A DNA stretch of 64,000 bases from Mesorhizobium sp. M2A.F.Ca.ET.046.03.2.1 (lineage in GTDB: Bacteria; Pseudomonadota; Alphaproteobacteria; Rhizobiales; Rhizobiaceae): assembly GCF_003952425.1 (NCBI RefSeq), contig NZ_CP034449.1, positions 5,072,001-5,136,000 of the forward strand. The letters run 5' to 3'. Shown one piece after another: positions 15,348 to 22,751 of the stretch. The first letter of the stretch is position 1; each line of letters starts with the position of its first letter. A program made the translations under genes and the position numbers. The notes below the pieces were generated by a model, which was not told where the DNA came from, made no database searches, and saw nothing but the letters and a program-made list of their open reading frames with translations.

Positions 15348-16757
15348 TCAAGCTGCCACCGGCAGCCGCAGCTCCGTCAGCAGGCCGCCGCCCGGATAGT
15401 TGGAAAGAATGACCTCGCCGCCGGCGCCGCGGGCGATGTTGCGGGCGATGGTCAGGCCGAGGCCGAGGCCGCCGGTGGTGCGGTTGCGCGATTCCTCCAG
15501 CCGCACGAAGGAGCCGAACACCGCGTCCAGCTTCGCTTGCGGGATGCCGGGGCCCTCGTCGCGGATCGAGAGCGTGATCGTGTCGCCCGTTCGCCGCACG
15601 CCGAGATGCGCTTTCTTGCCGTAGGTCACCGCGTTCTGGATGAGATTGGTGATGCAGCGGCGCAGCGCCACCGGCCGCGCGATGCAGATCAGGCCGCGCG
15701 AAGGCGTCGCATCCTCGTCGAAGGATGCATCTTCGAAAGAGTCCGCCACCGATTCCACCAGCGACCAGAAATCGATCCGCTCGGCCTTTTCCTCGGTCAC
15801 CTCGAATTTGGCGAAGTCGATGACGGAACTCGCGATGCTTTCGATGTCGGCGAGGTCGTGCGCCAGCGCTTCGCGTGCGGGCGACCTGCGCAACAGTTCG
15901 AGGCGGAGCCGCATGCGGGTCAGCGGCGTGCGCAGGTCATGCGCCAGCGCCGCCGCGAGGTGCTCGCGGTCCTCGACATAATCGCGAAGCCGCATCTGCA
16001 TGGCGTTGATCGCCTTCGCCGCGGCGCGGATCTCGCGGCTGCCGCTCTCGGAGATCGGCGGGCTTTTCAGATCGTTGCCGATCCGCGTCACCGCCGTCTC
16101 CATCATCCGGTAAGGCGCGGTCAGCCGGCGCAGCGACCAGATCGACATGATGACGATCAGACCGGCGATCAGCGAATAGAGCGGCAGGCTGTCGAGGCTC
16201 AGAATCGGCCCCGCCGGCGTGATCGGTTCCGTGAAATTCAACCACTGCCCGTCGGAAAAACGCAATGACGCCGTCAGCTTGTCGCTCTGCGCGAAATCCG
16301 CGGCGAGCACCAGAAGGTCGCGTTCGACCTGGCCGACATCCCTGTTCACCGCCTGACCGTCCGGGACGTCGGCCTCCTGGGTGGCCGGATCGCGCCGCAC
16401 GCGCGCGTCGGTGACGCCGAATTTCGAAAGGCGGCCGACCAGGATGTCCTCCAGCTCGGCCAGTTCATCATCGCCGGCGATCGAGGAGGTGACGGCGGGC
16501 GTGTCCGAAACCGTCAGCGCATAGGTCGAGTTGAACAGGCCGGATGCGGTCGCCTTGCGCTCTTCGGGCGTGGCGTCGTGCATCAACTGCACGAGCGAAT
16601 AGGCACGGTCGTTCAACCGGTAGAGATCGACGACACCGTTGGCGGCGGCGCGGTCGCGCGCCACGATGTAGAGCGTCGCCACCTGGCTGAGCATGAGGCC
16701 GGCAATGACGATGAGCAGCACCCAGGCAGGCAGGGTCTGCGGCAGGAAGCGTCTCAT
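15348..16757 (-). CDS. Sensor histidine kinase
   Basis: 469-aa inner-membrane kinase. TM1 is at about residues 10-32, followed by a periplasmic domain of about 150 residues and TM2 at about 180-200. A HAMP-like linker leads to the dimerisation helix with the phosphoacceptor His (LAAALAHDLRTPLTRMRLRL). The HATPase domain has N box NLIQNAVTYG, G1 DEGPGIP and G2 GGLGLGLTIA. The start codon overlaps the stop of the response-regulator gene (ATGA), so they form one operon with the regulator first. The small exported proteins on the other strand may be its targets. Confidence 0.92.
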   Translation of the reverse strand: MRRFLPQTLPAWVLLIVIAGLMLSQVATLYIVARDRAAANGVVDLYRLNDRAYSLVQLMHDATPEERKATASGLFNSTYALTVSDTPAVTSSIAGDDELAELEDILVGRLSKFGVTDARVRRDPATQEADVPDGQAVNRDVGQVERDLLVLAADFAQSDKLTASLRFSDGQWLNFTEPITPAGPILSLDSLPLYSLIAGLIVIMSIWSLRRLTAPYRMMETAVTRIGNDLKSPPISESGSREIRAAAKAINAMQMRLRDYVEDREHLAAALAHDLRTPLTRMRLRLELLRRSPAREALAHDLADIESIASSVIDFAKFEVTEEKAERIDFWSLVESVADSFEDASFDEDATPSRGLICIARPVALRRCITNLIQNAVTYGKKAHLGVRRTGDTITLSIRDEGPGIPQAKLDAVFGSFVRLEESRNRTTGGLGLGLTIARNIARGAGGEVILSNYPGGGLLTELRLPVAA

Positions 16758-17470
16758 TCGGACGTTGTCTCGGGCAGGAACTGATAGCCGCCGCTGCGCA
16801 CCGTCAGGATCAGTTTCGGCGTTTTCGGATCGTCTTCCATCTTGCGGCGCAGGCGGCTCACCAGAATGTCGACGCTGCGGTCGAAGCTGTAGCCGGTGTC
16901 GCCGCCGGAGAGCTCGATCAGCTGCTCGCGGGTCAGCACGCGTCCCGCGCTCTTCACGAGGGTCTGCAACAGGTTGAACTCGGCCATAGTCAGCTCTACC
17001 CGCACATCGTCGGGGGCCGTCAGGCGGCGGCGGGCGCAGTCCATCGTCCAGCCGGCGAAGCGGTATATCTGCTTGGCGACGGGGCGGCGCGGCTCGGCGC
17101 TGCCGTTGCGCCTCAGCACGGCGCGGATGCGGGCCAGAAGCTCGCGCGGATCGAAGGGCTTGGGCACATAGTCGTCGGCGCCCATTTCGAGACCCACAAC
17201 ACGGTCGGTCGTCTCGGTGACCGCGGTCAGCATGATGATCGGCGTGGTGTAGTTAGCGCGGATCTCGCGGCAAAGCTCGAGTCCGCTCCTTCCGGGCAGC
17301 ATCACGTCGAGAACGATCAGGTCCACCGGCGTGCGGCGCAGGACCGCCTCCATCTCGGTGCCGTCACCGGCTACCGTCGTGTGCAGCCCGCGCTTCTGGA
17401 AAAACTCTTGCAGCAGGTCGCGTATGCCCTTGTCGTCGTCGACGATCAGTATGTGTGCGTCCGATTTCAC
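16754..17470 (-). CDS. OmpR-family response regulator
   Basis: 238-aa regulator. The receiver domain is at residues 6-120 with phosphoacceptor Asp55 (LIVLDVMLPGRSG), acidic pair DDD at 11-13 and switch Lys in YVPKPFD. A winged-helix effector domain follows from about 135 to 232 (LTMAEFNLLQTLV, SVDILVSRLRRKMED). The start is GTG at 17470. It is divergent, across 238 bp, from a small exported protein and an Asr-like protein. Confidence 0.93.
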   Translation of the reverse strand: MKSDAHILIVDDDKGIRDLLQEFFQKRGLHTTVAGDGTEMEAVLRRTPVDLIVLDVMLPGRSGLELCREIRANYTTPIIMLTAVTETTDRVVGLEMGADDYVPKPFDPRELLARIRAVLRRNGSAEPRRPVAKQIYRFAGWTMDCARRRLTAPDDVRVELTMAEFNLLQTLVKSAGRVLTREQLIELSGGDTGYSFDRSVDILVSRLRRKMEDDPKTPKLILTVRSGGYQFLPETTSE

Positions 17471-17579
17471 TCGAAACCTATGATTCTGTTAGCCGGGCGT
17501 CCCTTCGGCGATCTCTCACACGATAGAATTCGGGCCACATCTTGGCCAGTGGCCGCGATCGCCGCGCCGGTCGGGTTCC

Positions 17580-17600
17580 CCAGAAACAATCCAGAAACAA
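17580..17600. promoter_or_regulatory. Direct repeats resembling an OmpR-type binding site
   Basis: CCAGAAACAA occurs twice, starting at 17580 and 17591, an 11-bp period. That is about one helical turn, as expected for a tandem dimer of an OmpR-family regulator. It lies in the divergent region between the response-regulator gene and the small exported genes, and an AT-rich stretch follows. Assignment to the neighbouring regulator is inferred. Confidence 0.4.
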
Positions 17601-17708
17601 AATTCTACAGTCGAGAAAAACTGGTGAAAAATTTCAAGGGCATAACCGGTGCCGTGGCGGTCAGGTCATCGGCTGCGACGCAAGTTTCCGGAGTAACGGA
17701 CGACACCA

Positions 17709-18014
17709 ATGCAGAGGTTCTGGATCAGCGTGATGGGTGCTTTGCTCAGCATATCGCTCATCACAGCAGCGGCCGGCGCCTCAACCCCAAAGGTCGCGCC
17801 GCCGCTCACCCGGACCGAGCGTTGCACCAATCTGAGCCGTCAGGTTGACGAAGCCCTCGAAACCCATGCCGCGGCAACGCAGGTCACCGCGGCGAAAGCA
17901 CTGCAAAGAAAGGGAGACCGGTTCTGCGCCAACAAGAAACAGGCACAGGGAATCCGGATGCTCGCAAACGCTTTGAAGCTGCTTGGAGTGACACCGATCG
18001 ATCCCGTTCAGTGA
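17709..18014 (+). CDS. Small exported protein of unknown function
   Basis: 101-aa protein that I do not recognise. It has a clear Sec signal peptide (residues 1 to about 24, MQRFWISVMGALLSISLITA, cleavage after AGAS). The mature part is mostly helical with two cysteines (ERCTNLS and DRFCANK) that could form a disulfide in the periplasm. It opens a likely two-gene operon with the Lys/Ala-rich exported protein 37 bp downstream and faces the two-component system. Confidence 0.65.
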   Translation: MQRFWISVMGALLSISLITAAAGASTPKVAPPLTRTERCTNLSRQVDEALETHAAATQVTAAKALQRKGDRFCANKKQAQGIRMLANALKLLGVTPIDPVQ

Positions 18015-18051
18015 CGCTCATCCAGATCTGCAAGAAAAAGGAAATGAAGCC

Positions 18052-18300
18052 ATGAAGAAGTCCATCCTCTCCGCCCTCGGCCTCGGTGTTGCCCTCGCTT
18101 TCGCCATGCCGGCTCTCGGCAACGCCGCCGCCACGACGACCGCTGCTCCGGCTGCCTCGACGACCACGACCGCTCCGGCCGACGCCACGGCCAAGCCGGT
18201 GAAGAAAGTTTCGGCCAAGAAGACCGTCAAGAAGCACAAGAAGGCCGACACGAAGAAGGTCGTCAAGAAGACCGAGAAGAAGGACGCCCCGAAGACCTGA
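18052..18300 (+). CDS. Asr-like small Lys/Ala/Thr-rich exported protein
   Basis: 82-aa protein. A signal peptide (MKKSILSALGLGVALAFAMP, cleavage near NAA) is followed by a mature region made almost only of Ala, Thr, Pro and then Lys. The tail has about 20 lysines (KKVSAKKTVKKHKKADTKK). The composition resembles E. coli acid-shock protein Asr, an intrinsically disordered periplasmic protein. In E. coli, asr expression depends on an OmpR-family two-component system, which parallels the neighbouring genes here. Similarity is compositional only, not proof of orthology. AAAAAGGAAATG provides the ribosome site. Confidence 0.65.
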   Translation: MKKSILSALGLGVALAFAMPALGNAAATTTAAPAASTTTTAPADATAKPVKKVSAKKTVKKHKKADTKKVVKKTEKKDAPKT

Positions 18301-18326
18301 CCCGGGCTTCGACATCATCCTGCAAA

Positions 18327-18352
18327 GCCGCTCCGGTTCAGGCCGGGGCGGC
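18327..18352 (+). terminator. GC-rich hairpin after the Asr-like gene
   Basis: A 10-bp stem (GCCGCTCCGG with CCGGGGCGGC, one G-T pair) and 6-base loop lie 27 bp after the stop. The T tract is poor (TTACG), so it may be a weak terminator or an mRNA-stabilising structure. Confidence 0.45.
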
Positions 18353-18440
18353 TTACGCGCGACGGAAGCCTTCTCGATCGGCAAGTTTCCGCCGCGCAGC
18401 CTTAACCTGATTGCAATGCCGGTGCTGTAGGACAATCCGC

Positions 18441-18755
18441 ATGAAGAAGCGGTTTTCGTCCCTGATGCGTTCGCTGACACTCGGCGGCCTGATCGCCACC
18501 GCGGCCGCGCGATCGTTGATCATCTTTACCGCAAGTCCCGTGCCGGATCCCGCCAGCGGCAGGACCGAGCCAGAGCTGTTCGCTCCGCTGAGCTCTTCAA
18601 GCTTCGACTACATCACGCCGGCGCAGTCCTGGATTCTTCTCGTGCTGACCGGCTCGACGATGATCGGCTTTGCCGCCTGGATGCTCTTTGCGCTGCTGGA
18701 GCGCGGATCGGGCGGCCCCGACAGGTCGCGCACGGCCGGGCGGCAGGGCCGTTGA
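18441..18755 (+). CDS. Small putative membrane protein
   Basis: 104-aa protein not recognised. It begins MKKRFSSLMRSLTLGG with a hydrophobic segment at about residues 13-32 and a second at about 62-84 (SWILLVLTGSTMIGFAAWML). A Pro/Ser-rich stretch lies between, and the tail is Arg/Gly-rich. Two membrane spans with both ends in the cytoplasm fit. Coding status is less sure than for the neighbours because no strong ribosome site is seen. It lies between the Asr-like gene and clpS on the same strand. Confidence 0.5.
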   Translation: MKKRFSSLMRSLTLGGLIATAAARSLIIFTASPVPDPASGRTEPELFAPLSSSSFDYITPAQSWILLVLTGSTMIGFAAWMLFALLERGSGGPDRSRTAGRQGR

Positions 18756-18883
18756 CCGGCAGCCAGCGCTTCCCCACATAGAGTTGATCGCCCTGGCCTT
18801 GTCGCCGTTGCGCAGTCAAATGGACGAGCGCGTTTCTGCGTGACAAAGTGATGTGAAACCCAGTTCCTCGCTGGTGGATTCCG

Positions 18884-19189
18884 ATGCCCGAAACCGTCAT
18901 CAAACCCCGTGTCAAGGCGCAGCCGAAGACCGAGCGGCCGAAGCTTTACAAAGTCATCCTGATCAACGACGATTTCACGCCGCGCGAATTCGTCGTCACT
19001 GTGCTCAAAGGCGAGTTCAAGCTCAGCGAAGACCAGGCGCATCGTGTCATGATCACGGCGCACACGCGCGGCGTCTGCGTCGTTGCAGTGTTCACCAAGG
19101 ATGTCGCGGAAACCAAGGCGACGCGGGCGACCGATGCCGGCAAGGCCAAGGGCTATCCGCTGCTGTTCACCGTCGAGCCGGAAGAGTAG
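18884..19189 (+). CDS. clpS: ClpS-type N-end-rule adaptor
   Basis: 101-aa adaptor that delivers N-degron substrates to the ClpA unfoldase of ClpAP. Core motifs are present: LINDDFTPREFVVTVL at about residues 26-41, the ligand-pocket region MITAHTRG near 58, and VFTKDVAETKA near 70. It lacks the N-terminal length of the main ClpS and ends YPLLFTVEPEE, which suggests the second alphaproteobacterial paralogue (ClpS2). The insertion sequence begins 25 bp after its stop. Confidence 0.88.
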   Translation: MPETVIKPRVKAQPKTERPKLYKVILINDDFTPREFVVTVLKGEFKLSEDQAHRVMITAHTRGVCVVAVFTKDVAETKATRATDAGKAKGYPLLFTVEPEE

Positions 19190-19214
19190 GGTCTTTTCCC
19201 TCGCCCCGTTTACG

Positions 19215-20511
19215 CAGGGCTGTCCGGGGAAAGTTAGACATAGTCGAGGCTCATCTGATCGGGAGAGCAGCGGGGGTACCTTCGACTTGGATTGACGGGC
19301 GGCGGTTTGTCGATGGCGGCGATGTGGCGCCGCTCGAACAGGCATCGTGTCACCAGGTCGGTGAAGCGCAGGATCGGCAGTGCAACGCGATATGCGCGCG
19401 CTGCAATGCGCAACAGCGCATAGGCGATCATGGCGGCGAAGAGCTGCAGGCGGATGGCGTTGTCATTGTTGCCGAGGAACTTACGGATCTTGAGGTGCTG
19501 CTTGATCCAGCGGAACAGGAGCTCAATCTGCCAGCGCCCCTTGTAGAGGGCTGCTATGTCGGCGGCCGAGCGCTCGAGATCGTTGGTCAGCAGCGTGATG
19601 GTGTCGCCTTCGTCTCGCTTCACGATGATGCGACGCAAGCGGATCGGCAGTTTGGAATCGCCTTTGCTGGCAAAGCTCACCTCGGCATCCTCAAGCACGG
19701 TGAAGCCATCGCCGTGCATGGCTGCGAGGGGACGATCGCACACCAGCTTGAGCCCCATGTTGGTTTTGGGCCGGGTGACGAAGAAGGCTTGCGCCGCCGC
19801 GATCGCCGTCCACCAGCCGTAGTGGCAGTAACCCTTGTCGAACACGTAGGTCGCACCGTCTTCGATAGAGATGGTGCGGCCGATCTGGGCGTCGTTGACG
19901 TTGGCATCGGTGATGTCGAGGACGCGCGGACAGTCGCTGTCTGGATCATAGACGATATGCAGCTTCATGCCGCGGATGCGGCCGTTCGACTTGGCCCAGT
20001 CGCAAAGCTTGCCGAGCGGGATGGGCGTGGAATCGATCAGCCGCAGCATGGCACTGCCTTCGCGACGCATCTGCCGGTCGAGTTGGCCTGCAAGCAGGGC
20101 GAACGTCTCGGCGAAGACGGCTACAGGGCGGCGCCGGTTGGCGTCCGACAAGGTCGAGCGCCGCAACAGGTCGCTGCCGAGGTGGTAATGGTGCTGGCAG
20201 TTGGCGTTCCAGCCGGCTTGCAGGCTGCGAAGGCTCGTCGCGCCGCTGAGCTGAGCATAGATCAACACCACGAGATGGTCCCAGCTCTTGAACGACTTGT
20301 CATACGCATCCCCGTCATGGCTATCCACAATCGTCTGGAAGCGGCGACGATTGATCGGTTCAACCAGCTTGCCAAGAATGCTAGGCGTAAAGCGCATGCC
20401 CCGTTCCCTTTCTGAGTCTCGACAACCAGAAGGTAGACGGAAAATCCCCGTCTTACGGGGCATGCACATGCGGCATTTCGATTCACCCGAACCTTTCCCC
20501 GGACAGCCCTG
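19215..20511 (-). mobile_element. IS4-family insertion sequence, 1297 bp, intact
   Basis: The terminal inverted repeats match for at least 18 bp (CAGGGCTGTCCGGGGAAAG at 19215 and its complement ending at 20511). It is flanked by a 9-bp direct target duplication, CCGTTTACG, at 19206-19214 and 20512-20520. One full-length transposase gene lies within. Perfect ends, an uninterrupted gene and an undamaged target duplication indicate recent insertion and likely activity. Confidence 0.95.
19234..20397 (-). CDS. IS4-family transposase
   Basis: 387-aa DDE transposase that cuts and pastes the surrounding element. The N-terminal DNA-binding part (DUF4372-like: MRFTPSILGKLVEPINRRRF) precedes the catalytic domain. 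The first Asp is in LIDSTPIPLG, the second in FDKGYCHYGW, and the Glu in the YKGRWQIELLFRWIK signature, matching the IS4 YREK pattern. The longer open frame upstream of 20397 runs out through the terminal repeat and is not coding. No frameshift or premature stop is seen. Confidence 0.93.
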   Translation of the reverse strand: MRFTPSILGKLVEPINRRRFQTIVDSHDGDAYDKSFKSWDHLVVLIYAQLSGATSLRSLQAGWNANCQHHYHLGSDLLRRSTLSDANRRRPVAVFAETFALLAGQLDRQMRREGSAMLRLIDSTPIPLGKLCDWAKSNGRIRGMKLHIVYDPDSDCPRVLDITDANVNDAQIGRTISIEDGATYVFDKGYCHYGWWTAIAAAQAFFVTRPKTNMGLKLVCDRPLAAMHGDGFTVLEDAEVSFASKGDSKLPIRLRRIIVKRDEGDTITLLTNDLERSAADIAALYKGRWQIELLFRWIKQHLKIRKFLGNNDNAIRLQLFAAMIAYALLRIAARAYRVALPILRFTDLVTRCLFERRHIAAIDKPPPVNPSRRYPRCSPDQMSLDYV

Positions 20512-20660
20512 CCGTTTACGGGGAGAGGGACAGCGAGGCCGGCTTGCCGGCCGCGCAGGGTGAGGGGTAAGGCAAGCGCCGATCTCTAATTGCAAACGTT
20601 GGCGCCGCCCCTCATCCGCCCTTCGGGCACCTTCTCCCCGTGAACGGGGCGAAGGAAGAG

Positions 20661-22748
20661 CTACCGCCCTTCGCGATACCACATCGAGCCGATGGCGAGC
20701 AGCAAGAGGCCGAGGCCGAGAAAGCCGCCGAACAGCGGCACGCGTGATACGGCCTTGAGCGTGCTGTCGTCGGTGGTGCGCAGGCCTATCCAATCGTCAC
20801 CCGAAGCCGCCGCCGAAGAGCGGATCGGCACGATCGACGGCAGGGCCACGCCGCCGGCGAGATTGGCGAGCGTGGATGACGGCGCCAGCCGCCGCACGCT
20901 GCCGCCCGTCGCTTCGGCCGGCGCCTTGAGCCTGTCCTCTGTCGAGACCACGTCCTGGAATTCCGGCGCGTTGACCGGACCGACATGGGCGAGCGCGGTG
21001 AGATCGCCATTGCCGATCTGGTAGAGTCCGATCTCGCTGGTTCGCAGGCTGCCGGTGAAGATGCCGGGCTCGGCTTTCTCGAGCTTCACCGTCATCGTCT
21101 TGCCGGAGGGCGTGATCACCTGGGCGGGGCCCGGATCGTCGATCATCGACTGGCGGCGGATCTCCAGCATCATGCCGTGGCCGTCGGCCGTCAGCCGTTC
21201 CTCTTCCAGCTCCGGCTCCTTCATCAGCCAGTGGGCGATACGGCGATAAAGCTGCACATGCGGGCCGCCGCCCTCGAAGCCACGCGCCCACAGCCAGCCT
21301 TGGTCCGACAAGAGCATGCCCACCCGGCCTTCGCCCTTGCGGTCGAGCAGGAGCAGGGGCCGGTCGTCGGCGCCCTTCATCACCACTTCGCCTTCCGGAT
21401 TCTTGACGCCGATGGTGCGGAACCAGCGGCTCCAATGCGGCGGCTCGCTTGCCGAGCCGTCGAGCCCGCGCGTCACCGGGTGGCGCTGGCCCAGATCGGT
21501 CAGGCGCGGATAGAAGGCCTTGTCCACCACTTCGCCCGTCGGCATGGCCGGCAGCGCGGCATTAAGCGGGGTGCGGGCGATGGAGTTCTCGCCCGCATAT
21601 TCGGGCCCGGCCGCAATCAGCAGCGCGCCGCCCTTTTCGACATATTCGGAGATGTAGTCGTAATAGAGGATCGGCAGCACGTCGCGGTGCTGGTAGCGGT
21701 CGAAGATGATCAGGTCGAAATCCTTGATCTTCTCGACGAACAGCTCGCGCGTCGGGAAAGCGATCAGTGACAGCTCGTTGATCGGCGTGCCGTCCTGCTT
21801 TTCCGGCGGGCGCAGGATGGTGAAGTGGACGAGATCGACCGACGCGTCCGACTTCAAAAGGTTGCGCCAGGTGCGCTCGCCGGCATGCGGCTCGCCGGAG
21901 ACCAAGAGCACGCGCAGGTTCTCGCGGATGCCGTCGACCAGGGCGATCGCCCGGTTGTTGGCGTCCGTCAGCTCGCCGGGCTCGCGGTCGATGCCGAGCT
22001 GGACGATGTTGCGGCCGGCATTGGGAATGGTGACCGAGAGCTTCATCGGCTGGCCGACTGTCGCGTGCTCGACCGAGACCTGCTCGCCATTGACCGAGAC
22101 CCGCACATCCACCGGGGCGCCATTGCCCTCCGTCGAAATGACGCGGTAGGTCATGTCGAGCGGCTTGCCGACGAGGCCGAAGCGCGGCGCGTTCTCGAAG
22201 CGGATGCGGCGGTCCTTCTCGTGCTCGCTGCCGGTGATCAGCGCATGCAGCGGCGCGTTGAAATCCGGCGTTCCGCCGGGTGCGTCATGCACCTCGCCGT
22301 CGGTGATCATGATCGCGCCGCCGATGCGTGACGGCGGCACGTCGCGGAAGGCGCCCTCCAACGCGCTGAACAGCCTGGTTTCGGTGCGTTCGTCAGCGGC
22401 TTCGGACTTGCCGGCCTCGACGACGCGGACATCGAATTGCTTGAAGCGGCCGAGACGCTCCTGCATCCCGGCCAGCGCCTCGTCGGTTTGCCTGGCGCGG
22501 TCGCCGATATCCTGGCTCTGGCTGCGATCGACGATCAGCGCGACGACGCTCTTCAGAGCCTCGCGCTCCTCGGCGAGGAACACCGGGTTGAGCAAAGCCG
22601 CGGCAAGCGCGAGCAGCGCGATGAAGCGCAATGCCGATCCGCGCTGGCGGAACCACAGGCCGACCAGCGCCAGCAGAAGCAATGGCACGAAGAGCAGGCC
22701 GAAGAGCGGCCAGGAGACGAGCGGTTCGAAGGAAATCGACCAGTTCAC
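20661..22748 (-). CDS. Membrane protein with glutamine-amidotransferase-like domain (MoxR operon)
   Basis: 695-aa inner-membrane protein, last gene of the MoxR/DUF58/BatA-like operon. N-terminal membrane spans are at about residues 14-30 and 39-58, and a C-terminal span at about 672-690. The large region between has a VWA-like fold (VVALIVDRSQSQ near residue 69, AIMITDGEVHD) and a class-I amidotransferase-like stretch (GGALLIAAGPEY) lacking an obvious catalytic Cys. It is probably a periplasmic scaffold of a membrane complex linked to envelope stress. The start is GTG at 22748, 3 bp after the stop of the DUF4159 gene. Confidence 0.75.
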   Translation of the reverse strand: MNWSISFEPLVSWPLFGLLFVPLLLLALVGLWFRQRGSALRFIALLALAAALLNPVFLAEEREALKSVVALIVDRSQSQDIGDRARQTDEALAGMQERLGRFKQFDVRVVEAGKSEAADERTETRLFSALEGAFRDVPPSRIGGAIMITDGEVHDAPGGTPDFNAPLHALITGSEHEKDRRIRFENAPRFGLVGKPLDMTYRVISTEGNGAPVDVRVSVNGEQVSVEHATVGQPMKLSVTIPNAGRNIVQLGIDREPGELTDANNRAIALVDGIRENLRVLLVSGEPHAGERTWRNLLKSDASVDLVHFTILRPPEKQDGTPINELSLIAFPTRELFVEKIKDFDLIIFDRYQHRDVLPILYYDYISEYVEKGGALLIAAGPEYAGENSIARTPLNAALPAMPTGEVVDKAFYPRLTDLGQRHPVTRGLDGSASEPPHWSRWFRTIGVKNPEGEVVMKGADDRPLLLLDRKGEGRVGMLLSDQGWLWARGFEGGGPHVQLYRRIAHWLMKEPELEEERLTADGHGMMLEIRRQSMIDDPGPAQVITPSGKTMTVKLEKAEPGIFTGSLRTSEIGLYQIGNGDLTALAHVGPVNAPEFQDVVSTEDRLKAPAEATGGSVRRLAPSSTLANLAGGVALPSIVPIRSSAAASGDDWIGLRTTDDSTLKAVSRVPLFGGFLGLGLLLLAIGSMWYREGR

Positions 22749-22751
22749 GAT

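Larger units (their letters stand above)
19195..20657. repeat. Palindromic RIME-like intergenic repeat split by an insertion sequence
   Basis: Left part 19195-19214 and right part 20512-20657 join to a roughly 160-bp element. The outer arms, containing CGCCCCGTTtACGGGGAGA on the left and its complement at the right end, are inverted copies, and the inner part carries CCCCTCATCCGCCCTTCGGG. It belongs to the same broad type as the palindrome at 46951-47110. The insertion sequence entered the small palindrome CCCCGTTTACGGGG in the left arm. Confidence 0.75.

Noticed and set aside
15228..16268. Long plus-strand open frame over the histidine kinase
   Set aside because: It is antisense to a well-supported kinase with intact motifs; the Arg/Asp/Gln-rich translation is typical of a high-GC shadow frame.
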